Source: Paenibacillus sp. PL91 (GTDB taxonomy: Bacteria > Bacillota > Bacilli > Paenibacillales > Paenibacillaceae). From it: 64,000 bases of DNA. Of the stretch, positions 9,858-17,535 are shown one piece after another. Location: contig NZ_JABBYG020000004.1 in assembly GCF_012935325.2 (NCBI RefSeq), positions 310,001 through 374,000 of the forward strand, read 5' to 3'. Numbering within the stretch: position 1 is the stretch's first letter; every line of letters begins with the position of its first letter. The notes below the pieces were generated by a model, which saw nothing but the letters and a program-made list of their open reading frames with translations, was not told the DNA's origin and searched no databases. The translations under genes and the position numbers were made by a program.

Positions 9858-9888
9858 GGCAAGGAAACGCTGTTGAGCGTATAAATAG

Positions 9889-9920
9889 AGGCCGTCGATG
9901 GGCTGGCGGTCTTTGCTATT
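9889..9920 (+). terminator. Probable terminator between convergent genes
   Basis: AGGCCGTC at 9889-9896 pairs with GGCGGTCT at 9905-9912, with two G-T pairs. A T-rich stretch follows and overlaps the 3' end of the minus-strand AraC gene. Moderate strength. Confidence 0.5.
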
Positions 9921-10848
9921 TTGTTGATACCCTATGGCTATTGCGCCACTGGGTCGGCGTTACGCCTACAAACCGCTTGAACACGGTCGCAAAATGCTGG
10001 CTTGATTGATAGCCAAGCCGATAAGAAATGTCGGTTATGGCGTCTTGTGATTCTGCAAGCTGACGGCAAGCCGCCTTTACGCGAAGCCGCTCGACGAAAG
10101 TAATCGGCGGCTCTCCGGTATATTCCTGAAAGGTCCGATAAAAATGGGAAGCGCTGACGCCGGCAGATGCAGCAAGCTCATCAACTGAAGGTCGCCACTC
10201 CGGCTGTTGGTTCAATTTAGCGATAAGTCCGTTAAATTGGTGCAGCAAATCCTGCGCAATTGGATAGGAGCCATCATTTGGTTGAATAAAGGAAAGAAGA
10301 ATATCAAGAATTGCGCTTCGCACAGCGGTGCTTTGGAGAGGGCTTTCAAGCGTGAGCGCTTTCTTCAGCTTCTTGAACGATTGAATGGGTGGCAAGCCAA
10401 TTTGTGCAACTCGAGGCAATCGCGAAAGCTCTTGATCTAAGGCCGTGCTCTCAGCCGGAGCCAACCGAAGCCATTCTTGCTCATAAGGAGCCCTAATGAT
10501 CAACCACCAAAACTTGCAGGGCTCGATAACGTTGAAGCCTCCCCGGTGCTTCTCGCCGGGACGAGAATGGAACAAATCGCCCGCCTGTGTTTCGTAAAGG
10601 CCGCCTTCAAGCTCCCAGCGCGCTTTTCCCCGCTCAATAAGGACGAATTCATAACAGCCAGGATGCTCATGCTCGTGGAGCGGCAAAGCTTTTCGCAATT
10701 CGTCGCATCCAAACATTACGAACTCCGGTACAAGATGGATGTGCGGATTAACTTCTGTATCGTATGTCCAGCGGGCGCTGCGGGGAAAGGAGGCTGAGCC
10801 GGCTTCTATTGCATATAGTTGTTCATCATCTGACTTCTCTTTCGACAT
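9916..10848 (-). CDS. AraC-family regulator with cupin sensor domain
   Basis: A 310-residue cytoplasmic regulator. The N-terminal half is a cupin-like ligand pocket (HEHEHPGCYEFVLIERG, residues about 55-72, then FHSRPGEKH). The C-terminal 100 residues form the AraC double helix-turn-helix, including the ISYRLGYQSSQHFATVFKR signature. The start at 10848 has a GAGGAG ribosome site nine bases upstream. It is transcribed divergently from the phytanoyl-CoA-dioxygenase-like gene, 128 bases away, which is the most likely target; it could also act on locus A behind it. The effector is probably a sugar or sugar acid, by family analogy. Confidence 0.88.
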   Translation of the reverse strand: MSKEKSDDEQLYAIEAGSASFPRSARWTYDTEVNPHIHLVPEFVMFGCDELRKALPLHEHEHPGCYEFVLIERGKARWELEGGLYETQAGDLFHSRPGEKHRGGFNVIEPCKFWWLIIRAPYEQEWLRLAPAESTALDQELSRLPRVAQIGLPPIQSFKKLKKALTLESPLQSTAVRSAILDILLSFIQPNDGSYPIAQDLLHQFNGLIAKLNQQPEWRPSVDELAASAGVSASHFYRTFQEYTGEPPITFVERLRVKAACRQLAESQDAITDISYRLGYQSSQHFATVFKRFVGVTPTQWRNSHRVSTK

Positions 10849-10976
10849 GATGAGTATCTCCTCTTATGTTTCTATCTGCGCTCTATGTTTCTCATCCTAC
10901 TTCGTAATAACAGGAACGTCAAACGTTGCTTGCAAAGGTTATGATGAGGGCAAGCACAAAGAAGGAGGATTTATAA

Positions 10977-11813
10977 ATGACTTTACAAGCAGAACGCCAG
11001 TATCAGATTACGGAGCAGGACAAGGAATTGTTTAATAAGAACGGGTATTGGATCAGTCCCAAGCTGATTGACGATGAGCAAATCGAACGGCTGCGCGAGG
11101 CGCATAGCCGAATATGGTCAGGCGAATATGACGGAGACGGGCAACCGATGAATCATTTTCGGCTAAGCGACAATCCGGCCGCGCTGCGCAAATTGGATAA
11201 TGGCTGGTGGATTAACGATGAGGTGCGAAAGGTCGTGACGGACCCGTTGATCGGAGAGCTGTCAGCGGATTTGCTAGGCTCGGATGAAATTCGGCTGTGG
11301 CATGATCAAATTATCTATAAACCGGGAATAGGAAATAAAAATTCCGGGGACGGCAATGTGGGCTGGCATCAGGACTATGGCTATTGGCAATGCTCGGACA
11401 CGCCTGATATGATTACAGTCTGGATCGCTCTTCAGGATACGGACTTGACGAACGGCGGAATGATGACGATATTGGGCTCGCACAAGTGGGGGCTGATTCC
11501 AGACAGCGATTCCTTCTTTAATCAAAACATGGATGAGCTGAAGCTAAAGTATTCGGGAGGCCGTGATTGGGTGGAGGAGCCCTGTATTCTGAAGGCTGGC
11601 CAAGCAAGCTTTCATCACGCTCTGACCTTCCATGGCTCGGGGCCTAACCGTACGAATGATCCGCGGCTGTCCGTCGTTGCGCATGTGATGCAAGGCGGTA
11701 CGAGCTACCGAGCGGGTATACAGCGCCATGACAACATCCGCTTGCTTGGTCCTCGCCCCGTTCACGGGCAAGCTTTTGCGAACGACTATTTTCCGGTTCT
11801 GTTCAAAAGATAA
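10977..11813 (+). CDS. Phytanoyl-CoA dioxygenase-family (Fe/2-oxoglutarate) oxygenase
   Basis: A 278-residue member of the PhyH family of non-haem iron, 2-oxoglutarate-dependent oxygenases. The iron ligands are visible as H131-x-D133 in GWHQDYGYW and a distal His219 in TFHGSGPN. R225 or R230 after it would hold 2-oxoglutarate. The gene starts at ATG 10977 after GGAGGA and has its own terminator, so it is probably a single-gene unit controlled by the divergent AraC regulator. Family members next to AraC regulators and glycosidases are common in Paenibacillus, but the substrate is not known; it need not involve phytanic acid. Confidence 0.85.
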   Translation: MTLQAERQYQITEQDKELFNKNGYWISPKLIDDEQIERLREAHSRIWSGEYDGDGQPMNHFRLSDNPAALRKLDNGWWINDEVRKVVTDPLIGELSADLLGSDEIRLWHDQIIYKPGIGNKNSGDGNVGWHQDYGYWQCSDTPDMITVWIALQDTDLTNGGMMTILGSHKWGLIPDSDSFFNQNMDELKLKYSGGRDWVEEPCILKAGQASFHHALTFHGSGPNRTNDPRLSVVAHVMQGGTSYRAGIQRHDNIRLLGPRPVHGQAFANDYFPVLFKR

Positions 11814-11817
11814 CGAA

Positions 11818-11848
11818 AAGGCTGCCGAAATCGTTTTTCGGCAGCCTT
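11818..11848 (+). terminator. Strong intrinsic terminator, works both ways
   Basis: AAGGCTGCCGAAA at 11818-11830 pairs perfectly with TTTCGGCAGCCTT at 11836-11848. A-rich flanks on one side and T-rich on the other would allow it to serve both the dioxygenase gene and the convergent TetR remnant. Confidence 0.85.
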
Positions 11849-11853
11849 ATTGC

Positions 11854-12300
11854 TTACACCAAACTCTTGCCTCGCTCATTATCATCCGGCAACAACGAGC
11901 TGACTAGCAAAGCCAATGTCTGCTTATACACGGCATTGGCCGATTGAACATCTCCCAAATGCCCGCCAAAGTAAAGATGAATAACCCCATGGAGCGAGGC
12001 CCAAGAAATACTCACAACAGCTTCTATATCATATTGACGAGGAAGAAGCCCTTGCTCTTGAGCAGAGCTGAAGAGCATCAATAATTGCCGCATGGCTGTT
12101 ACGGTGCCTTGCATGCTTTCCTCGTCCGGTTTGAAATCTGCGAAAGCTCCCCCAAACATCAGCTTATAATAGCTGGGGTAATGCTGCCCGAATTGCGAGT
12201 AGGTTTCGCCTATGTTGTAAAAATACTGTGAAGGGTCGGTACTTTTCGGCGTCTTTTCGAATTCGTCCGCGAGTATTTTGCAACCCTCCAAATACAGCTG
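11854..12300 (-). pseudogene. TetR-family regulator remnant (C-terminal domain only)
   Basis: About 148 residues corresponding to the ligand-binding helices of a TetR-type repressor are readable. Recognisable parts are LEGCKILADEF near the start and the LHGVIHLYFGGHLGD helix near the end. The N-terminal DNA-binding helix-turn-helix, normally 50-60 residues, is absent. In this frame a stop codon (TAG on the minus strand) occurs immediately upstream, at the point where plus-strand dehydrogenase sequence begins. A TTG at 12291 could in principle start a 145-residue product, but no ribosome site is seen. It is best read as one half of a deletion scar; see the adjacent dehydrogenase remnant. Confidence 0.75.
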
Positions 12301-12883
12301 CTAATGCGGGCTTTGCTACGCATGGATTGTTTGATCAAGTGTCAGGCGAGCGCCAACATGAAGAGGTGATGCTCCATGTAGCGGCTTTCGTCGATATGAC
12401 CCACTTGTTTTTGCCAGACATGCTGCGCAGAAGCTCAGGCACAGTCATTAACGTAGCTTCAACTGCCGGATTTCAACCACTTCCCTATATGGCTGTATAT
12501 GGGGCGACGAAAGCTTTTGTCTTGTCATTCACACAAGCGTTATGGTGGAAAACCGTAAACGCGGCATAACTTTTTTCGCGCTTTGCCCTGGTTCAACGGA
12601 TACCAGCTTCTTTAATGTCGTTGGGACAGAAGAGGCTTCTGTCGGAAAGAAAGATACTCCAGAGAGAGTGGTTGAGGTTGCTCTACGCGCATTGAAGGAC
12701 GGGAAGGTGTATGTTGTTCCAGGTATGCAAAATTATTTCGGAGCGCAGTTATCGCGATTTATTACAAGAAAGCAGGGTCTGCGGGTAGTTGGTAACATGC
12801 TTCGTCCGCGTGAAGCTTCAGGTCATTATAAAAATACCGGGAATCAATCCGATCTTTCAGAAAGAACTATTCGAGAGATTTAA
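12301..12883 (+). pseudogene. Short-chain dehydrogenase remnant, truncated and frameshifted
   Basis: This encodes the back two-thirds of a short-chain dehydrogenase/reductase. Homology starts at the NAG motif (ANAGFATHGLF) and continues through the catalytic Ser region (INVAST) and the Y-x-x-x-K pair (YGATK). The N-terminal Rossmann segment with TGxxxGIG is missing. Near 12541-12545 the frame changes: the first part ends QALW then runs to a stop, while VENRKRGITFFALCPG continues one frame over, consistent with loss of a single G. The second frame runs to 12883. Both lesions indicate an inactive gene. It was probably the divergent neighbour and target of the TetR gene. Confidence 0.8.
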
Positions 12884-12913
12884 CGTTTTACTTTGAATAT
12901 TTTGTAAATACGG

Positions 12914-12942
12914 TTGACATTACTACGAAATCGTATTAAATT
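12914..12942 (+). promoter_or_regulatory. Promoter of the MarR gene with operator inside
   Basis: TTGACA at 12914-12919 is a perfect -35 box. A -10 candidate, TAAATT, lies at 12937-12942 after 17 bases. The spacer contains the first copy of the TACGAAATCGTA operator, so bound repressor would block RNA polymerase. Confidence 0.65.
12924..12935. promoter_or_regulatory. Operator copy 1 (TACGA-AA-TCGTA)
   Basis: An inverted repeat of TACGA and TCGTA arms around an AA centre lies between the -35 and -10 boxes of the MarR gene. Position and symmetry fit a MarR dimer site giving autoregulation; binding is inferred. Confidence 0.65.
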
Positions 12943-12955
12943 AAAGCATATAACC

Positions 12956-12967
12956 TACGAAATCGTA
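12956..12967. promoter_or_regulatory. Operator copy 2, abutting the MarR ribosome site
   Basis: The same TACGAAATCGTA palindrome lies immediately before the AAAGGAG ribosome site of the MarR gene. It is part of a 24-base exact repeat (12955-12978) shared with copy 3. Confidence 0.65.
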
Positions 12968-12985
12968 CTAAAAGGAGTCGCCGGC

Positions 12986-13462
12986 ATGCAGCAACTTTAC
13001 GATCTCTTCCTCAAGACCGGTCTGCGTCCATTCGCTTTCATGACCGATACGCTGCATTTGGAACAAAAAGTGACGCGATCTGATCTATCTGCGCTGCTTA
13101 TTCTGCTCATCCGCGGTGATCTGACGATGTCGGAGCTGGCTGCCGAGATGGGGGCGCCTTTAAGTTCCATGACGAGCATTGCTAAACGGCTTGAACGCAA
13201 AGGCTTTATCGCCCGAGCTACTTCAGCGCAAGACCAACGAGTTAAGCTGGTCACGCTGACACAGGAAGGAATGCAGCTAGCTAAGGAATCAGAGCATATT
13301 ATGCTGATCATGCTAGGAAGGCTGGAAGCGGCATTTACACAGGAAGAATTAGAGCAATTCACGACACTGATGCTCAAGGCAGCTAAAGTATTTCAAGGTG
13401 AAGGGCCAGTAAGGCTTCCTGAGACGAAGATCACAGCTGTAAAAATCAAAATCGAGGAATGA
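12986..13462 (+). CDS. MarR-family transcriptional regulator
   Basis: A 158-residue winged-helix repressor. The helix-turn-helix lies around residues 52-75 (LTMSELAAEMGAPLSSMTSIAKRLERKG). The wing includes the conserved D-x-R of SAQDQRVKLVTLT, and terminal helices provide dimerisation. ATG 12986 is chosen because AAAGGAG ends ten bases before it; an alternative in-frame GTG/ATG-type start further upstream would read through the promoter. Two identical palindromes precede this gene and a third precedes the ArsA-type ATPase gene, so it probably represses both. The inducing signal is unknown. Confidence 0.88.
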   Translation: MQQLYDLFLKTGLRPFAFMTDTLHLEQKVTRSDLSALLILLIRGDLTMSELAAEMGAPLSSMTSIAKRLERKGFIARATSAQDQRVKLVTLTQEGMQLAKESEHIMLIMLGRLEAAFTQEELEQFTTLMLKAAKVFQGEGPVRLPETKITAVKIKIEE

Positions 13463-13486
13463 CCGGTTGAACCGGTCTCTTTTTTC
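13461..13486 (+). terminator. Intrinsic terminator overlapping the MarR stop codon
   Basis: GACCGG at 13461-13466 pairs with CCGGTC at 13472-13477, extendable by two base pairs, followed by TCTTTTTT. It starts within the stop codon of the MarR gene and would limit read-through into the ATPase gene. Confidence 0.75.
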
Positions 13487-13495
13487 AACAATTAC

Positions 13496-13507
13496 TACGA
13501 AATCGTA
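13496..13507. promoter_or_regulatory. Operator copy 3, abutting the ATPase ribosome site
   Basis: Third TACGAAATCGTA copy. The surrounding 24 bases (13495-13518), including the AAAAGGAGT ribosome site, are identical to the block before the MarR gene at 12955-12978. Confidence 0.65.
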
Positions 13508-13525
13508 CTAAAAGGAGTGGCTCAC

Positions 13526-14698
13526 ATGAGAATTATCATTTTTACGGGCAAGGGCGGCGTTGGCAAGACGAGCATAGCGGCAGCAACTGCGGTAAAGCTC
13601 GCAAAAGAAGGGAAACGGACGTTAATTCTCAGCACGGATGCGGCACATAGCTTGGCGGATTCGTTAGCAATGCCGATTGGTCCTGATCCTGTCCAGGTAA
13701 CCGAAAACTTGTGGGGCCAAGAAGTGAACAGCCTGCGGGAGACGGAGAACAACTGGGGGGCTGTCCAAGACTGGCTGACGACCATGCTCGACAAAGCACA
13801 GCTTAAAGATATTACGACCGAAGAAATGCTGGTGTTTCCGGGCATGGAGGAGCTGTTCAGCTTGCTGCAGATCAAGAAGCACGCGCAAAGCGGACAGTTC
13901 GACGTGCTGGTGGTGGATTGTGCTCCAACTGGAGAGACGCTGCGGCTGCTCAGCTATCCTAACGTATTGAATTGGTGGCTGGAGAAAATATTTCCGCACG
14001 AACGCAGGTTGATTAAGCTCGTAAGACCTGTAGCGAAGCTCGTAAACAGCATCGAGCTTCCTTCAGATGGCGTGTTAGACAGCATCGAGCGATTAGCACG
14101 GAGCTTGGAGGATATGCAGAGGATCGTGCTGGATCAGGAAATGACCTCGGTAAGGATCGTGCTGAACCCCGAGAAGATGGTGCTTGCAGAAGCGAAGCGC
14201 TCTTTCACGTATTTGAATCTGTTTGGATTCAATACGGATGCCGTTATCGTAAATCGGGTGCTGCCGGACGAGGCCGGGGAAGGTTATTTTTCACATTGGA
14301 GAAGCCTTCAAAAGAAATATGAGGAAGAAATCAAGGTGAACTTCCAGCCTCTGCCGATAATGAAAGCGCCCATGATGCAAAAAGAAGTTATCGGACTGGA
14401 AATTCTGGAGGAGCTTGCGGATATCGTTTACGGGAAACAGGATCCATCAGCGATGCTTTATTTCGGAAGAACGGAAACGATACGGGAAGAAGGGGAGGAG
14501 ATGCTATTGGAGCTAACGATTCCTTTTGTCGATAAGACGGATCTGGATTTAACGCAGACGGGCGACGAATTGACCGTAGATGCAGGTGCCTACAAACGCA
14601 AAGTCATTTTGCCAAGACCGTTGATGGGCCGGCAAGTTACAGGCGCGAAGTATGCAGAGGATCGGCTTGTCATTCGTTTCGGCGGAAAGAATTTATAA
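13526..14698 (+). CDS. ArsA/Get3-family ATPase
   Basis: A 390-residue P-loop ATPase of the ArsA/TRC40 group. The deviant Walker A is GKGGVGKTS at residues 8-16, then LSTDAAHSLADS (switch I/A-loop type) and VVDCAPTGETLRLL (Walker B/switch II region). The last 65 residues resemble the small beta-sandwich (Hsp20-like) domain found at the end of bacterial ArsA-type proteins. ATG 13526 follows AAAGGAG. No arsenic transporter, reductase or ArsR is nearby, so a role in arsenite export is unsupported. The gene probably shares the MarR regulator through the repeated operator. Its client or substrate is unknown. Confidence 0.88.
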   Translation: MRIIIFTGKGGVGKTSIAAATAVKLAKEGKRTLILSTDAAHSLADSLAMPIGPDPVQVTENLWGQEVNSLRETENNWGAVQDWLTTMLDKAQLKDITTEEMLVFPGMEELFSLLQIKKHAQSGQFDVLVVDCAPTGETLRLLSYPNVLNWWLEKIFPHERRLIKLVRPVAKLVNSIELPSDGVLDSIERLARSLEDMQRIVLDQEMTSVRIVLNPEKMVLAEAKRSFTYLNLFGFNTDAVIVNRVLPDEAGEGYFSHWRSLQKKYEEEIKVNFQPLPIMKAPMMQKEVIGLEILEELADIVYGKQDPSAMLYFGRTETIREEGEEMLLELTIPFVDKTDLDLTQTGDELTVDAGAYKRKVILPRPLMGRQVTGAKYAEDRLVIRFGGKNL

Positions 14699-14716
14699 GA
14701 AATGAGTTGAGGAGCA

Positions 14717-14971
14717 ATGAGAAGAAGCGGGCTAGGAATGGAGCAAGTAATTGAACATCTTTTGAATGCAGAACGATTGCTTGGACAATTGGAACAGCAC
14801 CAAGCAAAAAAGCATGTGCGAAACGGCATCAAGGAATGGCTGCTTGCATCCCGTTCAATCGTTGACAGTGTAATCGATGCATTGGAAGACGAACCAGGCA
14901 CTCCGTCTGCAAGGAAAATAAAAATATCAGACGAGTGCGAGGATTCGCTCAAAGGAAAAGATAGGAGATGA
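14717..14971 (+). CDS. Small hypothetical protein
   Basis: An 84-residue hydrophilic, probably helical protein (EQVIEHLLNAERLLGQLEQHQ near the start, then a charged C-terminus). I do not recognise the family. It begins 18 bases after the ATPase gene and its stop overlaps the next start region, so it belongs to the MarR-ATPase transcript. GAGGAG lies only two bases before ATG 14717; a second in-frame ATG at 14738 is an alternative start. It might be a partner of the ATPase, but only position suggests this. Confidence 0.6.
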   Translation: MRRSGLGMEQVIEHLLNAERLLGQLEQHQAKKHVRNGIKEWLLASRSIVDSVIDALEDEPGTPSARKIKISDECEDSLKGKDRR

Positions 14972-14976
14972 ACGAT

Positions 14977-15336
14977 ATGGTGAGCGGGATCAAACGTCAG
15001 ATCGGACTGCTGCTGATGTTGACCGGATTGCTGCATACAGCAGTCGGCCTGTTTGTATTCACGAAGCAGCTTCTTCCCATTGCAGCCGAAGGGGTATGGA
15101 ATACCGTTAAGGAGGGGCAATGGGAACGTGAAACTGCATTTTGGTTTATGATGTTCGGGTTTCTGCTATTATTGCTAGGTTACTTGGTTAATTGGCTGCT
15201 GAAAAAGAAGGGTATCTCCCCACCCGCAGCTTTCGGATGGCTGCTGCTTATTTTGAGTCTAATCGGGTCAATCGCGATGCCTGTTTCGGGTTTCTGGTTG
15301 GCTCTGCCGCAGGCTTGGATTTTAACGCGCCGGTAA
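14977..15336 (+). CDS. Four-helix membrane protein, DUF6463-like
   Basis: A 119-residue membrane protein with four predicted transmembrane helices at about residues 8-28, 45-70, 80-97 and 100-116. It resembles the DUF6463 family of small integral membrane proteins. The ATG at 14977 is nine bases after GGAG (14964-14967). The ATG at 14968 directly abuts that site and overlaps the previous stop, so it is less likely. It is the last gene of the MarR-ATPase unit and converges on an AraC gene with an 11-base gap. Confidence 0.7.
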   Translation: MVSGIKRQIGLLLMLTGLLHTAVGLFVFTKQLLPIAAEGVWNTVKEGQWERETAFWFMMFGFLLLLLGYLVNWLLKKKGISPPAAFGWLLLILSLIGSIAMPVSGFWLALPQAWILTRR

Positions 15337-15347
15337 GCCCGATTCTA

Positions 15348-16298
15348 TTATTCTATATAATTATTCATGGCTCCCATCGTAACCTTGGACTCGCTTCTCA
15401 TGCGCAGCTTGAACTCTCTGGGCGAGCATTGATTATGCCGCTTGAATAGCTTATAGAACTGGGCCATGTTAGAGATGCCGACCTCATAGCTCACATCCAT
15501 TATGCTAAGCTCACTGGTCAGCAATAAAAGCTCGGATTTTTTGATTCGTTTATAGTTGACGTACTCCACGAACGAGACGCCCATCGTTTTCTTGAAATAT
15601 TTGATAAAATAGTGATAGCTCAAATTAAGCAGCGTGCAAGCATCCTCGACGCAAAGCTTATCGTTCAAATGGGCGTTTACATAGTCAAGGACCGGCCTTA
15701 ACCGAATTAATTCGGTTTCCTCTGTATAGTTCAGCACGTTGCGGCTATCGCTTCTGAGCAGCAGCAGGATCAGTCTTTTTATCAAAGAGCTGACCGCAAT
15801 TTCATAGCCTCGCATCCTCGTTTGTGATTCATTGAAGATTTCCATAATGAAAGCATAGGTTTCCCGTTTTGCCGACTCGTTTATGTCAAAGATATAGTTT
15901 AGTTTGTCCAGCGGCTCCGTCAGCTCCGAGAAGCAGTACAAATACGGCATGGTGCTCTGGTCAAAATGTTTGCCAAGATCAATTTGAAATACCACATAGT
16001 GTAATACTTCTGTAAGTGGCTTATGGGAACGGTGCGGCTGCGAGGCTCCCAATACCATAACGTCGCCCGGACCAAGAACAACGTAATCATGCTTGCTCTG
16101 TACACCTAAGCGGCCTTCTATGACAGCAAGAAATTCTACTTCTTTATGGTAGTGCCAGGGGTGCTTCTCTACGACGCTGCAGTGATGAGCCTCTAAGTAT
16201 ATTTCCCATATTTTAAGAAACAGCAGCGGGTTCTGATAAATAACCTCTTCGTTGATCGCTTCTGTATGCGTATCGATTGTGTTTTCCAGCAAGGGCAT
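15348..16298 (-). CDS. AraC-family regulator with cupin sensor domain
   Basis: A 316-residue regulator. The N-terminal sugar-binding cupin contains HHCSVVEKHPWHYHKEVEFLA in pattern (His-rich strand, residues about 36-55) and the VLGPGDVMVLGASQPH turn. The C-terminal AraC double helix-turn-helix has YFKKTMGVSFVEYVNYKRI and the second helix pair ISNMAQFYKLFKRH. AGGAGG lies eight bases before the ATG at 16298; the ATG at 16304 is only two bases away and is less likely. It is divergent from the ThuA-domain gene with about 190 bases between, so it probably controls that gene and perhaps locus B. Confidence 0.88.
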   Translation of the reverse strand: MPLLENTIDTHTEAINEEVIYQNPLLFLKIWEIYLEAHHCSVVEKHPWHYHKEVEFLAVIEGRLGVQSKHDYVVLGPGDVMVLGASQPHRSHKPLTEVLHYVVFQIDLGKHFDQSTMPYLYCFSELTEPLDKLNYIFDINESAKRETYAFIMEIFNESQTRMRGYEIAVSSLIKRLILLLLRSDSRNVLNYTEETELIRLRPVLDYVNAHLNDKLCVEDACTLLNLSYHYFIKYFKKTMGVSFVEYVNYKRIKKSELLLLTSELSIMDVSYEVGISNMAQFYKLFKRHNQCSPREFKLRMRSESKVTMGAMNNYIE

Positions 16299-16491
16299 GA
16301 GCATAACCTCCTAATAGGAGTATATCACTTTTGGAAATGTAGGTTCATTAATTTCATCACTGTTCCGCGTCTTTTTATAGTAATTTGAATTGGAGGACAC
16401 TTTTGAATATAAAAGAGGCATGATTTAGTATTTCTCTAATGGCTCGAATTTTTTATACTGAGAACAGCTGAAACAAAGGAGTGTTCCTATT

Positions 16492-17223
16492 ATGGTAAAG
16501 GTAACGGTATGGAATGAGAATCGTCATGAGAAAAAAAACCCGCTCGTAGGTGAAATATATCCAGTTGGCATACATGGTGCGATTGCAGGCTTTTTGAAGG
16601 AAGCAGGATTTGATGCAGGTACAGCCACTTTGGATGAGCCAGAACACGGTTTAACGGATGACGTATTGAACAAGACGGATGTGTTAATTTGGTGGGGGCA
16701 TCTGGCGCATGGCGAAGTAACGGACGAGGTTGTCCAAAAAGTACAGCAGCGCGTGCTAGACGGAATGGGATTGATCGTCCTTCATTCGGGCCATTTCTCG
16801 AAAATCTTTAAAGCGTTAATGGGGACTAGCTGCGATTTGAAATGGCGTGAAGCCGATGAGAAGGAGCGTCTATGGGTTGTGGCGCCAAGCCATCCGATCG
16901 CGGAAGGCATCGGGGAATTTATCGAGCTGGAAAAAGAAGAAATGTATGGCGAGCATTTTGATATCCCTGCACCAGACGAGCTGATTTTTACGAGCTGGTT
17001 TGAAGGCGGAGAAGTGTTCCGCAGCGGCTGCACCTTTACACGCGGTAACGGCAAAGTGTTTTATTTCCGGCCGGGGCACGAAACCTATCCGACCTACCAC
17101 AACAAAGCTATTCAACGTGTTATTACGAATGCCGTAAAATGGGCGCAGCCTGTAGAACGCAAGCGTCCGGTTTATGGGAATGCACAGCCGCTTGAGAAGA
17201 TTAAGGAAAAAACAAACGCATAA
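16492..17223 (+). CDS. ThuA-domain (class I glutamine amidotransferase-like) protein
   Basis: A 243-residue protein of the ThuA family, a flavodoxin/amidotransferase-like fold linked to sugar utilisation. Visible family stretches are [11 protein letters not shown] at the start, [28 protein letters not shown] and [14 protein letters not shown] near the end. AAAGGAG precedes the ATG. It is transcribed away from the AraC regulator and has its own strong terminator, so it is a one-gene unit. ThuA proteins in related clusters accompany sugar dehydrogenases or isomerases; the reaction is not established. Confidence 0.88.
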   Translation: MVKVTVWNENRHEKKNPLVGEIYPVGIHGAIAGFLKEAGFDAGTATLDEPEHGLTDDVLNKTDVLIWWGHLAHGEVTDEVVQKVQQRVLDGMGLIVLHSGHFSKIFKALMGTSCDLKWREADEKERLWVVAPSHPIAEGIGEFIELEKEEMYGEHFDIPAPDELIFTSWFEGGEVFRSGCTFTRGNGKVFYFRPGHETYPTYHNKAIQRVITNAVKWAQPVERKRPVYGNAQPLEKIKEKTNA

Positions 17224-17256
17224 TCGGTTATTTGCCGAATGACGGCAGAAAGAATG

Positions 17257-17286
17257 AGCCTAGAGAATCTTCTCTAGGCTTGTTTT
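17257..17286 (+). terminator. Intrinsic terminator after the ThuA gene
   Basis: AGCCTAGAGAA at 17257-17267 is complementary to TTCTCTAGGCT at 17270-17280, followed by TGTTTT. Confidence 0.85.
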
Positions 17287-17535
17287 GCGTGTCTAGTGGC
17301 GTCGCCCGGAATTTCTGGAATTAGCGGGAGCTTTTCACGTTAATCATGCTTCAATAAGAATGAACGAGCAGCGTATCGCTTGTGCAGTATATTTAATCGC
17401 TAAGGTGAAAAATGATAGGAGGCAGGTTGGCAAATTGGAAATACGCACTCATAATACATGTTATCTATCACTAACGCACGAATTCCTGATCGTCCCGTGA
17501 AATAGGGAGTCATGCTTAAGGGAGGCTATTTATAT
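17287..17535. other. Intergenic region before the DUF4091 gene
   Basis: About 250 bases without a convincing gene. A 15-codon frame starting TTG after AGGAGG near 17420 is too short and too tightly spaced to call. No clear promoter or operator was recognised. Confidence 0.5.

Noticed and set aside
13526..14698. Arsenic resistance operon
   Set aside because: Only the ATPase family fits. No arsB, arsC, arsD or ArsR-type gene is nearby and the regulator is MarR-type.
17420..17466. 15-codon TTG-started frame after AGGAGG
   Set aside because: Spacing of three bases is too short and the product has no features; it could be a leader but is not supported.
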